From positions 1-64,000 of the forward strand of contig NZ_JAFCLP010000004.1 in assembly GCF_018129405.1 (NCBI RefSeq): a DNA stretch of 64,000 nt, given 5' to 3'. The notes under the pieces are model-generated. The model did no database searches. It worked only from the letters and a program-made list of their open reading frames with translations, and was not told where the DNA came from. The position numbers and the translations under genes are program-made. Shown here one piece after another: positions 14,978 through 23,829 of this stretch (positions within the stretch are counted from its first letter, which is position 1; every line of letters begins with the position of its first letter). The DNA is from Bradyrhizobium iriomotense (GTDB lineage: Bacteria; Pseudomonadota; Alphaproteobacteria; Rhizobiales; Xanthobacteraceae).

Positions 14978-16231
14978 ATGCCTATCGATTTCACGCTCAG
15001 CCCGGAGCAGGCCGCACTTCGTGAAGGCGCGCGCAGCTTCGCCAACACGGTGCTGAAGGACGTCCGCGCGACGATCCGCCAGTACGGCAAGCCGGACGAG
15101 CGCTTCTATGCAACGCGGCCGTTTCACAAGAAGGCGGTCGAAGCCGGTTTCGTCAAGGGACTGTTTCCGAAGGAGGTTGGCGGCACCGACGTTCCCGCAC
15201 TCGACTTCGCCATCGCCGCCGAAGAGCTGGCCGCGGTCGACGTCAACGTGCCAAGCACGCTGCTGGGGACCGGCCTCTGCGTCAAACCCATCGTGTTCTT
15301 CGGCACCGAGGCGCAGAAGAAGCGCTTCCTGCCTGACTTCATCGAGGATGGAACCCGGCTCGGCGCTCTCGCCTTCACCGAGGTGACGGGCGGCGCGAAC
15401 TTCGATGCCGCCGATCCGCGCTTTGGCGTGAAGACATTTGCCACGCGCGAAGGCGACGAATGGGTGATCAACGGCGAGAAGCACTACACGACGAACGGGA
15501 CCGGCTGGGACGGCAAGAACTGCCATCTCTATGCCGTGGTGTGCCGGACCGATCCGAGCAAGGGTGCCCAGGAGTCGCTAGCCGTCATCATGGTGCCGGG
15601 CAACCTGCCCGGCGTGCAGGTGACGGGAATTCTTGATACGGCAGGCCACCGTGCCACGATCTCGCCGCGGATGAAGTTCGAGAATGTCCGCGTTCCCGCC
15701 GACAACATCATCGGCAAGCCCGGCGACGGGATCAAGATCGTCTCCACCAACTTCGCCTGGACCGCCGCGCTGATCGGCGCCGCCTGCGTCGGCGTCATGC
15801 GGGCCGCCTTCGATCACGCCCTCGCCTTTGCGAGGAAGGATGCCCGCTCGGGGCCGCATCCCATCATCGACTATCCGACCGTCGGCTACATGCTGGCCGA
15901 CATCAAGATGAAGATCGAGGCCTGCCGCTACCTGACCTGGAAGTCCTGCCAGCAATACGATCTGTCGGGCGGAAAGGAGCACGAGCTCGCCGTGATGACG
16001 AAAGTGTTCTGTTCGGAGACGTGCGTGGACGTCGTCTACGACTGCATGCGCCTGGTCGGGGTCGACAGCTACACCGATATGCACCCGCTCGCAGAGCTCA
16101 TGAACGATGCGATGTGCTTCCCGCTCTATGACGGCGGCAACATGGGGGCTCGCCGCCGGCAGCTCCACAGCATCATCAAGAGCCCGTCCTACGACCCGCA
16201 TTTCGCGCCTTACGGCACGCTCAGTGCATGA
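14978..16231 (+). CDS. Acyl-CoA-dehydrogenase-fold flavoprotein, nitroalkane-oxidase-like
   Basis: A 417-aa protein of the acyl-CoA dehydrogenase superfamily: PIDFTLSPEQAALREGARSF, GALAFTEVTGGANFD (FAD/substrate loop), WVINGEKHYTTNG and IDYPTVGYMLADIKMKIEA. The C-terminus reads AMCFPLYDGGNMGARRRQL. In acyl-CoA dehydrogenases the base is a Glu; in fungal nitroalkane oxidase it is Asp in a similar YPLFDGGN-x-G-x-RRRQ segment. The Asp here therefore points to nitroalkane oxidase or a related oxidase rather than beta-oxidation (inference from memory of that motif). GAGGAGG precedes the ATG by five bases. Box B upstream links it with the flavin monooxygenase operon. Confidence 0.85.
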   Translation: MPIDFTLSPEQAALREGARSFANTVLKDVRATIRQYGKPDERFYATRPFHKKAVEAGFVKGLFPKEVGGTDVPALDFAIAAEELAAVDVNVPSTLLGTGLCVKPIVFFGTEAQKKRFLPDFIEDGTRLGALAFTEVTGGANFDAADPRFGVKTFATREGDEWVINGEKHYTTNGTGWDGKNCHLYAVVCRTDPSKGAQESLAVIMVPGNLPGVQVTGILDTAGHRATISPRMKFENVRVPADNIIGKPGDGIKIVSTNFAWTAALIGAACVGVMRAAFDHALAFARKDARSGPHPIIDYPTVGYMLADIKMKIEACRYLTWKSCQQYDLSGGKEHELAVMTKVFCSETCVDVVYDCMRLVGVDSYTDMHPLAELMNDAMCFPLYDGGNMGARRRQLHSIIKSPSYDPHFAPYGTLSA

Positions 16232-16233
16232 AC

Positions 16234-16270
16234 GCGGGGAGGATCCGCCTGCGGTGCCGGTCCTCCCCGC
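16234..16270. terminator. Stem-loop between convergent genes
   Basis: GCGGGGAGGA pairs with TCCTCCCCGC around a 17-base loop that itself folds (CCGC/GCGG). It fills the whole gap between the flavoprotein stop and the kynureninase stop. No T run, so a weak or Rho-assisted terminator. Confidence 0.55.
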
Positions 16271-17479
16271 TCACGTCACGGCGTTCACGACCTGAAATTC
16301 CGGTCGCCGCCACACCTCGCCTGCGATCACGTCCTCGATGATCTCGGCCGCCCTCATGATCTCGCTCTCGCCGATATACAGCGGCGTGAGGCCGAAGCGC
16401 ATGATGTCGGGCGCGCGGAAATCGCCGATGACACCGCGCGCGATCAGGGCCTGCATGGCGGCGTAGCCGCCCTCGAAGGCGAAGGAGACCTGCGAGCCGC
16501 GGCGCTCATGCGCGCGCGGGGTGACCAGCTTCAAGGACGGACCGCGGCGTTCGACCTCGGCGATCAGGAGATCGCCGAGCGCCAGCGAGCGGGCGCGGAC
16601 CTCGGCGATATCGATGCGGTCCCAGATGTCGAGCGAGGCCTCCAGCGCCGCCATCGCCAGCACCGGTGGGGTGCCGACGCGCATGCGCTCGACGCCGCCG
16701 GCGGCGGCATAGGCAAGCTCGAACGCAAACGGCTTGGCATGACCCATCCAGCCCGACAGCGCGGCGCGCGCAGTATCGGCGTGGCGCGGCGCAACGTAGA
16801 GGAAGGCCGGCGCGCCGGGGCCGGCGTTGATATATTTGTAGGTGCACCCCGCGGCGAAATCGGCGCCACAGCCGGCGAGATCGACCGGGAGCGCGCCGGC
16901 CGAATGCGCGAGATCCCAGACCGTGACGATGCCGAGCGCATGCGCTCTTGCCGTCAGCTTCGCCATGTCGTGGCGGCGGCCGGTGCGGTAGTCGACCTCG
17001 GTGATGTAAAGAACCGCGATCTCCTCCGACAACGACGCCTCGATCTCCTCCGGGGCCACCAGGCGCAATCGATGGCCGCGCCCGAGCGTCGCGATCAGAC
17101 CTTCGGCCATGTAGAGATCGGTCGGGAAATTGCCGGTGTCGGACAAGACGACCTTGCGCGAAGCGTTCATGTCGAGCGCAGCTGCCAGCGCCTGATAGAC
17201 CTTGAGCGACAGCGTGTCCCCGACCATCACCGAGCCGGCTTCCGCGCCGATCAGCCGGGCGATGCGATCGCCGACATGGCGCGGCTGGGCATACCACCCA
17301 GCAGTGTTCCAGGCGCGGATCAGCTCGTTGCCCCATTCGGTCGTGATGACGCGATTGACGCGCTCGGCGACGCCCAGCGGCAGCGCGCCGAGCGAGTTGC
17401 CGTCGAGATAGATCACGCCGTCAGGCAGATGGAACAGAGCCTTGGTGTCGTCATAGACGCGATATCTGGTCATAGACAT
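16271..17479 (-). CDS. kynU: Kynureninase
   Basis: A 402-aa PLP enzyme that splits kynurenine into anthranilate and alanine. Seen: YLDGNSLGALPLGVAERVN, MVGDTLSLKVYQALAAALD, FPTDLYMAEGL, VTVWDLAHSAGALPVDL and CTYKYINAGPGAPAFLYV, where the second Lys is the Schiff-base residue. It is the last gene of a minus-strand operon and starts 13 bp after the TDO stop. Two Met codons (MSM) compete as start; no strong binding site precedes either, so coupling to TDO translation is likely. Confidence 0.95.
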   Translation of the reverse strand: MSMTRYRVYDDTKALFHLPDGVIYLDGNSLGALPLGVAERVNRVITTEWGNELIRAWNTAGWYAQPRHVGDRIARLIGAEAGSVMVGDTLSLKVYQALAAALDMNASRKVVLSDTGNFPTDLYMAEGLIATLGRGHRLRLVAPEEIEASLSEEIAVLYITEVDYRTGRRHDMAKLTARAHALGIVTVWDLAHSAGALPVDLAGCGADFAAGCTYKYINAGPGAPAFLYVAPRHADTARAALSGWMGHAKPFAFELAYAAAGGVERMRVGTPPVLAMAALEASLDIWDRIDIAEVRARSLALGDLLIAEVERRGPSLKLVTPRAHERRGSQVSFAFEGGYAAMQALIARGVIGDFRAPDIMRFGLTPLYIGESEIMRAAEIIEDVIAGEVWRRPEFQVVNAVT

Positions 17480-17492
17480 GTCTTGGCCATTT

Positions 17493-18332
17493 CTACAGAA
17501 TGGTGCGGACGCGCCAGAGTTCGGGAAACAGCTCGATCTCGAGCATGCGCTTGAGATAGCTGACGCCGCCGGTGCCACCGGTGCCGCGCTTGAAGCCGAT
17601 GACGCGCTCGACCGTGGTCACGTGATTGAAGCGCCAGCGCCGGAAATAGTCCTCGAAATCGACCAGCTTCTCGGCAAGCTCATACAGCATCCAGTGCGTC
17701 TCCGGCGCCTCGTAGACGATACGCCAGGCCTGCAGCACGCCCTCGTTGAAGCTGTGGGTCTCGCGGACGTCGCGCGCCAATACCGCCGCCGGCATTTTCA
17801 GCCCGTTGCGGTCGGCAAGCCTGAGCACCTCGTCATAGAGGCTGGGCGTCGCCAGCTCGGCTTCGAGCAGCTTGATCGTCTCGGCATCGTGGGCGTGCGG
17901 CTTGAGCATGGCGTGGTTGCGGTTGCCGAGCAGGAATTCGATCAGCCGGTACTGGCGCGACTGGAAGCCCGAGGACTGGCCGAGCTGCGAGCGGAAGCGC
18001 GTGTATTCGCTGGGTGTCATGGTGCGCAGCACGTCCCAGGCGCTGTTGAGCTGCTCGAAGATCCGCGACATTCGCGCCAGCATCTTCATCGCGGGTGCAA
18101 CCTCGTCCTTGGCGATGGCGCGGCGCGCAGCGCTGAGCTCGTGGATGGCGAGCCGCATCCACAGCTCGGTGGTCTGATGCTGGATGATGAACAGCATCTC
18201 GTCATGCGCCTCCGACAGCGGATGCTGCGCGCCGAGGATCGCGTCGAGCGCGAGATAGTTGCCATAGGACATGCGCTTTGCGAAATCGGTCTCGGCGCCT
18301 TCGCTTGCGGGATCGTATTCGCTGGACGTCAT
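17493..18332 (-). CDS. kynA: Tryptophan 2,3-dioxygenase
   Basis: A 279-aa haem dioxygenase that opens the indole ring of L-tryptophan to N-formylkynurenine. The N-terminal [40 protein letters not shown] (substrate and haem pocket), [36 protein letters not shown] and [20 protein letters not shown] with the proximal His are all typical. The ATG is preceded by GGGAGGA. Middle gene of the formamidase-TDO-kynureninase operon. Confidence 0.97.
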   Translation of the reverse strand: MTSSEYDPASEGAETDFAKRMSYGNYLALDAILGAQHPLSEAHDEMLFIIQHQTTELWMRLAIHELSAARRAIAKDEVAPAMKMLARMSRIFEQLNSAWDVLRTMTPSEYTRFRSQLGQSSGFQSRQYRLIEFLLGNRNHAMLKPHAHDAETIKLLEAELATPSLYDEVLRLADRNGLKMPAAVLARDVRETHSFNEGVLQAWRIVYEAPETHWMLYELAEKLVDFEDYFRRWRFNHVTTVERVIGFKRGTGGTGGVSYLKRMLEIELFPELWRVRTIL

Positions 18333-18366
18333 GACTGGTCCTCCCGATCGATCATTCCCGGCCTCG

Positions 18367-19176
18367 TCAATCGAGGCCGATCAGGCGCGCGGTGATCTGC
18401 GACGCCGGATCCTTCAGCCCGTCGATCACAGTGAAATGGTTCAGCGCGGGCTCGACCACGAGGCGTGTCGGCACGTCGAAACCGCTCCAGACATTGGCCA
18501 GCAGGTCGGCTTGGCGGATGAATTCGGGGCGCTCGCCACCACCGACCCAGGCGGTCACGGGCGAGTGGCCGCGCGGCAGATGCAGCGCCGCGCTTTCGAG
18601 GCTCGCCTCCTCCATGGTCATGCGCAGCGTCTCGTTCATCTTCGTTTTGAGCAGCGGACGCAGATCGTGCAGGCCGCTGATCGAGAGCGTGCCGGCGATG
18701 CGGTCGAAGACGGCAGGTTCGAGCCGGCTGTCGTCGCACAGCATGCGGGTGACGAGATGGCCGCCGGCCGAATGCCCGGCGAGCCGGATCTGGCCAGTGA
18801 CGAGCGAGGCGGCCTTGGCGATCGCTGCGGTGATTTCGGCTGTCATGTCGGAGATGCGCGCGGCTGGCGCCAGCGTGTAGCTCGGCAGCGCCACAGTCCA
18901 GCCATGATGCCGCGCGCCTTCGGCCAGATCCGTCCACGTCGACTTGTCGAAGCGCATCCAGTAGCCGCCATGGACGAACACGACGAGGCCCTTGCTGTCG
19001 CCGTCAGGCAGGATCAGGTCGAGCGTCTGGCGCTCACCGGAGCCATAGGCGATGTCGGCGCGAAAATCCTTCAACCCGGCGCGGTAGGCCGCCGCCCGCT
19101 CCGCCCACAGCGCCGGCATCTTGTCCGAGCCCGGGATATGGGCCGAATTGGCGTAAGCATCATCCCAATCGCGCAT
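18367..19176 (-). CDS. Arylformamidase (N-formylkynurenine formamidase), alpha/beta hydrolase type
   Basis: A 269-aa alpha/beta hydrolase. [17 protein letters not shown] holds the oxyanion HGGYW motif, [17 protein letters not shown] the nucleophile Ser (G-x-S-x-G), and [10 protein letters not shown] the C-terminal His. First gene of the operon with TDO and kynureninase, which assigns it to hydrolysis of N-formylkynurenine. It belongs to the animal/yeast-like alpha/beta hydrolase form rather than the metal-dependent KynB cyclase-like form, so I leave the symbol blank. Confidence 0.88.
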   Translation of the reverse strand: MRDWDDAYANSAHIPGSDKMPALWAERAAAYRAGLKDFRADIAYGSGERQTLDLILPDGDSKGLVVFVHGGYWMRFDKSTWTDLAEGARHHGWTVALPSYTLAPAARISDMTAEITAAIAKAASLVTGQIRLAGHSAGGHLVTRMLCDDSRLEPAVFDRIAGTLSISGLHDLRPLLKTKMNETLRMTMEEASLESAALHLPRGHSPVTAWVGGGERPEFIRQADLLANVWSGFDVPTRLVVEPALNHFTVIDGLKDPASQITARLIGLD

Positions 19177-19314
19177 CGTTGCTCCCGAGGACTCGTCCAG
19201 CGAACCGGGCGCCAGTCTGCCACCGGCGCGGCCGGCATCCTAGTCTTTATTTTAAGCTTAAAGGATTTGGATGCGCCCCTGTTTCGGGCAGCGGTCGCTC
19301 CAGCCGGCGATGCC

Positions 19315-19405
19315 GTAGGGTGGGCAAAGCGAAAGCGTGCCCACCTTCTCCTTCGAGATTGAGGAAAGATGGTGGGCACGGCGCAAGGGCGCCTGCCCAA
19401 CCTAC
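19315..19405. repeat. Palindromic repeat (GTAGGGTGGGCAAAGCG type)
   Basis: The ends GTAGGGTGGGCA and TGCCCAACCTAC pair, and an inner CGTGCCCACC pairs with GGTGGGCACG. This is another repeat family common in Bradyrhizobium spacers. Together with the next repeat it fills the 338-bp gap between the formamidase and M20 genes, where I see no gene. Confidence 0.75.
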
Positions 19406-19417
19406 AGGACTATCATC

Positions 19418-19505
19418 CGTCATTGCGAGCGCAGCGAAGCAATCCAGTCTGCCTCCGCGGCAACAGCCTGGATTGCTTCGTCGCAAGGGCTCCTCGCGAT
19501 GACGG
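19418..19505. repeat. Palindromic REP-like element (CGTCATTGCGAGCGCAGCG type)
   Basis: CGTCATTGCGAG...GAAGCAATCCAG at one end pairs with CTGGATTGCTTCG...CTCGCGATGACGG at the other. Same family as 36961-37041, with the short copy at 11624-11645. Confidence 0.8.
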
Positions 19506-19514
19506 CGGAGAGGC

Positions 19515-20792
19515 CTACGCCTTCTCCACCCCACACCATTCCGCGATGAACAGCGCCATCGCCCTGGTGGTCTTCTTCAGCGAGTCCAGGTCGACGTACT
19601 CGTTGAAGCCGTGCATCTCGCCGCCGCTGGCGCCAAAGCAGAGGCTGGGGATGCCATGGTTCAGGCCGTAGAAGCGGGTGTCGGTCAGCGCCGTGAAGAC
19701 GAGATCCTCCGGCATGCCGCCATAGACCTTGTTGAAGGCCTTGCCGAACGCAGCCTCCGGCTCTGCCGCGTTGGTCAGCTCATAGCCTTCCGACAGGAAG
19801 CCCGACCATTCGATCTGCGGCGGGTTGTTGGCGAGGAAGCGGTGATTGCGCGAGGCGGCGGCGACGCAGGCTGCGATCTCCTTCTGGTGATCGGCGACCG
19901 ACCAGCCCGGCAGGATCGCGATGCGGCAGTCGACGTCGCACCAGGCCGGCACGCTGGAGGCCCAGTCGCCGCCCTTGATGATGCCGGGGTTGAAGTTGAT
20001 GGGATGGTTCAGCGTCTTGAAATGGCGATCGGCCTTGGCCCGCTCGTTCCATTCGATCTCGAGCTTTTGCAGGGCATGGACGAGATGATAGGCCGCCATG
20101 ATCGCATTGGACCCCGATCCAGCAAAGGCGACGTGGGTCGGATGGCCCTCGACGCGCAGGCGAAACCAGATCACGCCGACCTGCGAGCGCACCATCTTGC
20201 CGCCGGTCGGCTCCGGGATGAAGCAGGCATCCGCACGATAGCCGCGCTGCAGCGTCGAGAGCGCGCCGACGCCGGTGCTCTCCTCCTCGATGACGGACTG
20301 GAAATGAATCCGCGCGGTCGGCTTCAAGCCCGCCGCCTTGATCGCATCGAGCGCATAGAGCGCACCAATGGTGCCCGATTTCATGTCGCAGGCGCCGCGG
20401 CCGAACATCTTGCCATCCTTGATGACAGGCGAGAACGGCGGCGTGTCCCACAATTCCAGCGGCCCCGCCGGCACCACGTCGCAGTGGCCCTGGAGGATCA
20501 GCGATTTGCCGCCATTCGTTTGCGGACGGTAGGTGCCCACCACCGAGCGCGCCTTCGAGAAATCGTGCTCGATCGGGCCGAAGCCCCGCAAATCCTTGAG
20601 ATCGTCGACATTGATGTGCCAGTCGTCGACCTCGTAGCCGCGTTCACGCAGGAGGTCGCCGATCATGTCCTGGCACGGTCCCTCGGCTCCGCGAGTCGAG
20701 GGGATCGCGACGAAATCGCGTGTGGTCGCAAGCTGGGCTTCGAAACCGGCATCGACGGCGTCGAGAATCCTTTGCTGCGTTTCGGCATTCAT
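19515..20792 (-). CDS. M20-family deacylase/peptidase (ArgE/DapE-like)
   Basis: A 425-aa zinc hydrolase. Metal-site motifs are seen in order: LILQGHCDVVPAG (His, Asp), GRGACDMKSGTIGALYALDA (bridging Asp), SVIEEESTGVGAL (catalytic and metal Glu), then ACFIPEPTG and near the end SLCFGASGGEMHGFNEYVDL with the last His. ArgE, DapE and carboxypeptidase G2 share this pattern, so the substrate (an N-acyl or N-succinyl amino acid) is open. It follows the PPOX-family gene by 53 bp on the same strand. CGGAG precedes the ATG. Confidence 0.9.
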   Translation of the reverse strand: MNAETQQRILDAVDAGFEAQLATTRDFVAIPSTRGAEGPCQDMIGDLLRERGYEVDDWHINVDDLKDLRGFGPIEHDFSKARSVVGTYRPQTNGGKSLILQGHCDVVPAGPLELWDTPPFSPVIKDGKMFGRGACDMKSGTIGALYALDAIKAAGLKPTARIHFQSVIEEESTGVGALSTLQRGYRADACFIPEPTGGKMVRSQVGVIWFRLRVEGHPTHVAFAGSGSNAIMAAYHLVHALQKLEIEWNERAKADRHFKTLNHPINFNPGIIKGGDWASSVPAWCDVDCRIAILPGWSVADHQKEIAACVAAASRNHRFLANNPPQIEWSGFLSEGYELTNAAEPEAAFGKAFNKVYGGMPEDLVFTALTDTRFYGLNHGIPSLCFGASGGEMHGFNEYVDLDSLKKTTRAMALFIAEWCGVEKA

Positions 20793-20845
20793 CAGGCAAC
20801 TCCGGGCATTCAAGTGATCCTTGGGAGCGCGCAAGCTAGCCGATT

Positions 20846-21571
20846 TCAGCCGTTCGGGTACTCCACAAAATATGCATCCCGCAATGCATCTTCGAGCAGT
20901 CGGCCTTCCGAATAGCCATTGAGCGTCGCAGGCCGGCTCACGCCCTCAAGTAGGCGCGGGCAAGGTTCCGGCGCGCCGAGTACGGTGCGCACGGGAATGC
21001 GCTCGGCATAGATCGGCAACGCATAATCTTCGTCATCATCGGCCACGCCCTTGGCGCGGACTTTTGCCGATGCCTCCTCGATCTCCATGGCGATAAAGGA
21101 GGTCGCCTTGATCTCCTGCGTGCTGCTCGCCCGCAGGCTCGCGGTGCGATCGGGGAAGAAGCGGTCGACCATGGCGATCACCGCGCGCTCCTTCTCGTCC
21201 GCGTCGGTGACGAGATAGGCGGTGCCGAACGCCATGACCGCACGGTAATCGGCGGAATGGTTGAAGCCGCAACGCGCCAGCACGAGGCTGTCGAGATGGG
21301 CAACCGTCAGGCAGACGCGCTCGCCCTTGGTCTGGTTGCGCAGCATGCGGCTCGCGCTCGAGCCGTGCCAATAGAGCTTCGTCCCCTCGCGCCAGAAGAA
21401 GGTCGGCGTGCAATAGGGCTGGCCGTCGATCACATAAGAGACGTGGCAGAGCATCGAGGAATCCAGGATGCGATGAACCGTGTCGTGATCATAGAAGCCG
21501 CGGTCGTGACGGCGCTTCACCTGGTTGCGCGCTGAGGTCGGATAGGAATTCAAGGTGTCGGTCTGGCTCAC
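20846..21571 (-). CDS. Pyridoxamine 5'-phosphate oxidase-family protein (FMN-binding split barrel)
   Basis: A 241-aa protein. Its core reads HDRGFYDHDTVHRILDSSML, CHVSYVIDGQPYCTPTFFWR, GTKLYWHGSSASRMLRNQ and VCLTVAHLDSLVLARCGFNH, the pattern of FMN-dependent PPOX relatives that act on small cofactors or nitro-compounds. The GTG start has AGGAG five bases upstream; a longer ORF only covers the promoter region. It is divergent from a MocR/PdxR-type regulator whose ligand is PLP, a pairing often seen for vitamin B6-linked genes, so a B6 role is plausible though not proven. Confidence 0.88.
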   Translation of the reverse strand: MSQTDTLNSYPTSARNQVKRRHDRGFYDHDTVHRILDSSMLCHVSYVIDGQPYCTPTFFWREGTKLYWHGSSASRMLRNQTKGERVCLTVAHLDSLVLARCGFNHSADYRAVMAFGTAYLVTDADEKERAVIAMVDRFFPDRTASLRASSTQEIKATSFIAMEIEEASAKVRAKGVADDDEDYALPIYAERIPVRTVLGAPEPCPRLLEGVSRPATLNGYSEGRLLEDALRDAYFVEYPNG

Positions 21572-21589
21572 GGCCGCTCCTGTCGGGCT

Positions 21590-21602
21590 TGGAACAATTC
21601 CA
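21590..21602. promoter_or_regulatory. Inverted repeat between PPOX and MocR genes
   Basis: TGGAA-CAA-TTCCA is a perfect 5-bp inverted repeat in the 75-bp divergent region; a second AATTCCA occurs just before the MocR ATG. Candidate operator of the MocR-type regulator (inference). Confidence 0.35.
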
Positions 21603-21646
21603 GAGCAGTTGTAGCGGTGGATTTGGTCTGCGATAGTGCCAATTCC

Positions 21647-23116
21647 ATGCAAAAAATTCCGACCAATTCTCTCTCGCCCGCCAAGGCGGAGCTGCCCCTC
21701 GACCTTACCGGCCCGCACATCACGGCTGGCGCCTCCGCCGCGCACCGGCTTTACCAGGCGCTGTGCGACATGATCGTCGCCGGCCTCGTCAAGCCCGGCG
21801 AGCCGCTGCCGCCGTCGCGGACGCTGGCGAAGCAAACGGGCTTTCGGCGCAACGCCGTCGTCACTGCCTATGAGCGGCTGATCGCAGATGGCTTTGCCGA
21901 CGCAACCGTCGGCTCCGGCACCTTCGTCGCCGCGCGGATTCCGGCGCGCGCGACTGAGCCGAAGAAGCCGAAGGTGAAAGTGGAAACGCCAGGGCAAGGC
22001 GCGTTCGCGCTCGGCTGCACCCACATCGACGAACGCGCCGTGCAGCGTTTTCGCGCTTTCGTCGGCCGCCGCATGCGCGCATTCGGATCCGAGCACCTGC
22101 ACTATGGCGATCCCCGCGGCAGCCGCGAGCTGCGCGCGGCCATTGCCGACCATCTGCTGTCGGCGCGCGGGCTGCGCTGCGACCCCGACCAGATCATGCT
22201 GACGTCAGGTACGCTGCACGCGCTCCGCATCGTGCTGAGTGCGATCCTGAAGTCGAACGATCAAGTGTGGTGCGAGGACCCTGGCTACCCCGCCGCGCGA
22301 AAAACCATCGTGCATTGTGGCTATCGCGCCGTGGCCGTCCCCGTCGACGAGCACGGCATGCGTGTCGCCAAAGGCCGCACCACAGCGCCCTCCGCGCGCG
22401 CGGCCTATGTGACGCCGTCGCACCAGTTTCCGCTGGGCGTGCAGATGTCGATGCCGCGGCGGCTGGAACTGCTGGACTGGGCGAGGCAAGCCGGCGCCTT
22501 CGTGCTGGAGGACGATTACGACAGCGAGTTCCGCTACGACGGCGCGCCGCTGATGTCGCTCGCCGGCATCGATCATCTCCAGCGCGTGATCTACATGGGC
22601 ACATTCGCCAAGACCCTGTTTCCCGGCCTGCGCATCGGCTATTGCGCCCTGCCCGAGCGCCTGATCGGCGACGTGACAGCCGCGCGCGCCGCGCTCGACC
22701 GCTTTCCCGGCACGCTGATGGAAGGCGCGGTGGCCGACATGCTCAATTCCGGCGCCTTTGCCGCGAACCTGAAACGGGTGCGAAAACTCTATCGCGCGGC
22801 GCGCGATGCACTGGCCGGGACGCTGGAAGCCAGATCCGACGGTGTTCTGTCGGTGCCGGTGCCGTCACAAGGCCTGCATCTTGTCGCCCGGTTCGATCCA
22901 TCGGTCGAACTGGCGGTTGCAGCCGAGGCGAAGCAGGCCGCCGGCGCGGAGGGCTGGCTGCTCGCCGACACCTATTCGCGCGCACGGCCCCTGCCCGGCT
23001 TCGTGCTGGGATTTTCCGGGCATGCGATTCCACAGCTCGTGGCATCCGCCGAGCGGCTCGCACGGGAATCGCGCGCGGCCTTGCGCGCAAAGGGCAAGTC
23101 GGCTCGCCGGGCGTGA
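21647..23116 (+). CDS. MocR/PdxR-family regulator (GntR helix-turn-helix + aminotransferase domain)
   Basis: A 489-aa protein. Residues 20-90 form a GntR-type winged helix (LYQALCDMIVAGLVKPGEPL, PPSRTLAKQTGFRRNAVVTA). The rest is a class I aminotransferase-like domain: YGDPRGSRELRAAIADHL, SGTLHALRIVLSAIL, VTPSHQFPLGVQMSMPRR, EDDYDSEFRYDG and YMGTFAKTLFPGLRIGYC with the PLP Lys. MocR proteins sense PLP or amino-acid aldimines. The gene is divergent from the PPOX-family gene, its probable target. A GTG ten codons upstream is a second possible start; neither has a good binding site. Confidence 0.92.
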   Translation: MQKIPTNSLSPAKAELPLDLTGPHITAGASAAHRLYQALCDMIVAGLVKPGEPLPPSRTLAKQTGFRRNAVVTAYERLIADGFADATVGSGTFVAARIPARATEPKKPKVKVETPGQGAFALGCTHIDERAVQRFRAFVGRRMRAFGSEHLHYGDPRGSRELRAAIADHLLSARGLRCDPDQIMLTSGTLHALRIVLSAILKSNDQVWCEDPGYPAARKTIVHCGYRAVAVPVDEHGMRVAKGRTTAPSARAAYVTPSHQFPLGVQMSMPRRLELLDWARQAGAFVLEDDYDSEFRYDGAPLMSLAGIDHLQRVIYMGTFAKTLFPGLRIGYCALPERLIGDVTAARAALDRFPGTLMEGAVADMLNSGAFAANLKRVRKLYRAARDALAGTLEARSDGVLSVPVPSQGLHLVARFDPSVELAVAAEAKQAAGAEGWLLADTYSRARPLPGFVLGFSGHAIPQLVASAERLARESRAALRAKGKSARRA

Positions 23117-23183
23117 CGAAGCTTCACTATGAGAATCGCCGGCCGCTCCCTAAATTGCGGCATCGATGCCGGGACCTCACATC

Positions 23184-23429
23184 ATGCTGCTGCGCCACGC
23201 GACCTGCCTCTCGCTCCTGATCTCCATGGCGCTTGCCTCAACAGCACGCGCAGCCACCATCGGACGCGAGCAGGACATCGGCGATCTCAAGCTCGGCCAG
23301 CGCGTGCTCGTGGATGACGGAACCTGCCCCGCCGGACAGGTCAAGGAAGTGCGCGGCGCGAAGATGACCGACAAGGGCGTCTCGCGCACGAGCTCCTGCG
23401 TGCCGCGGCACGGCCCGAAATCGAAATGA
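23184..23429 (+). CDS. Small secreted protein, 81 aa
   Basis: Signal peptide LLRHATCLSLLISMALASTA, cleavage near ARA-ATI. The mature part begins TIGREQDIGDLKLGQRVLVD, then DGTCPAGQVKEVRGAKMT and SRTSSCVPRHGPKSK, with two Cys that could pair. I recognise it as a conserved rhizobial secreted protein without known role. An ATG six codons upstream is an alternative start. Confidence 0.7.
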   Translation: MLLRHATCLSLLISMALASTARAATIGREQDIGDLKLGQRVLVDDGTCPAGQVKEVRGAKMTDKGVSRTSSCVPRHGPKSK

Positions 23430-23441
23430 TGATCTGAGAAG

Positions 23442-23804
23442 CTACTTCGCCGGGTCGAACATGCACTGAAGCGTCGGCTTGGCGATCTTGGTGAAGGTCG
23501 GGCCGATCTCGCTTTGTTTCGACGTCGGCACCCAATCGGTCTCGATCGTCGGCACGCCCGTCTCGCTGATGCCGCGCAGCAGCGCTTCGCGCAAATCGCG
23601 GTCCTCGACGACAGCGGCGGCATGGTCGTGCAGGCAGCCGCAGACTTCTTCCGGATGCTCCCAGCGTCCAAGCATGCGCGGCGCACACTGACGCACGAAT
23701 TCGCTGCGTGGATCCGGCAGCCGCGAGGGCGCGCGCACCTGCGCCTGCCCGGAATTGATCGTCAGAAGGGAGATGAACGCTGCGGCGCAGAAACGAAGCA
23801 ACAT
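23442..23804 (-). CDS. Secreted hypothetical protein, 120 aa
   Basis: Signal peptide MLLRFCAAAFISLLTINSGQ. The mature part has FVRQCAPRMLGRWEHPEEVC followed at once by GCLHDHAAAVVED, so three Cys sit close together near residues 45-60, and a fourth lies near the C-terminus in LQCMFDPAK. Two disulfides are likely in the periplasm. Family not recognised. It converges on the small secreted gene at 23184 and lies 25 bp after the 49-aa gene on the same strand. Confidence 0.7.
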   Translation of the reverse strand: MLLRFCAAAFISLLTINSGQAQVRAPSRLPDPRSEFVRQCAPRMLGRWEHPEEVCGCLHDHAAAVVEDRDLREALLRGISETGVPTIETDWVPTSKQSEIGPTFTKIAKPTLQCMFDPAK

Positions 23805-23829
23805 GATTGCGTTTGCCGGCTGACTGCGA

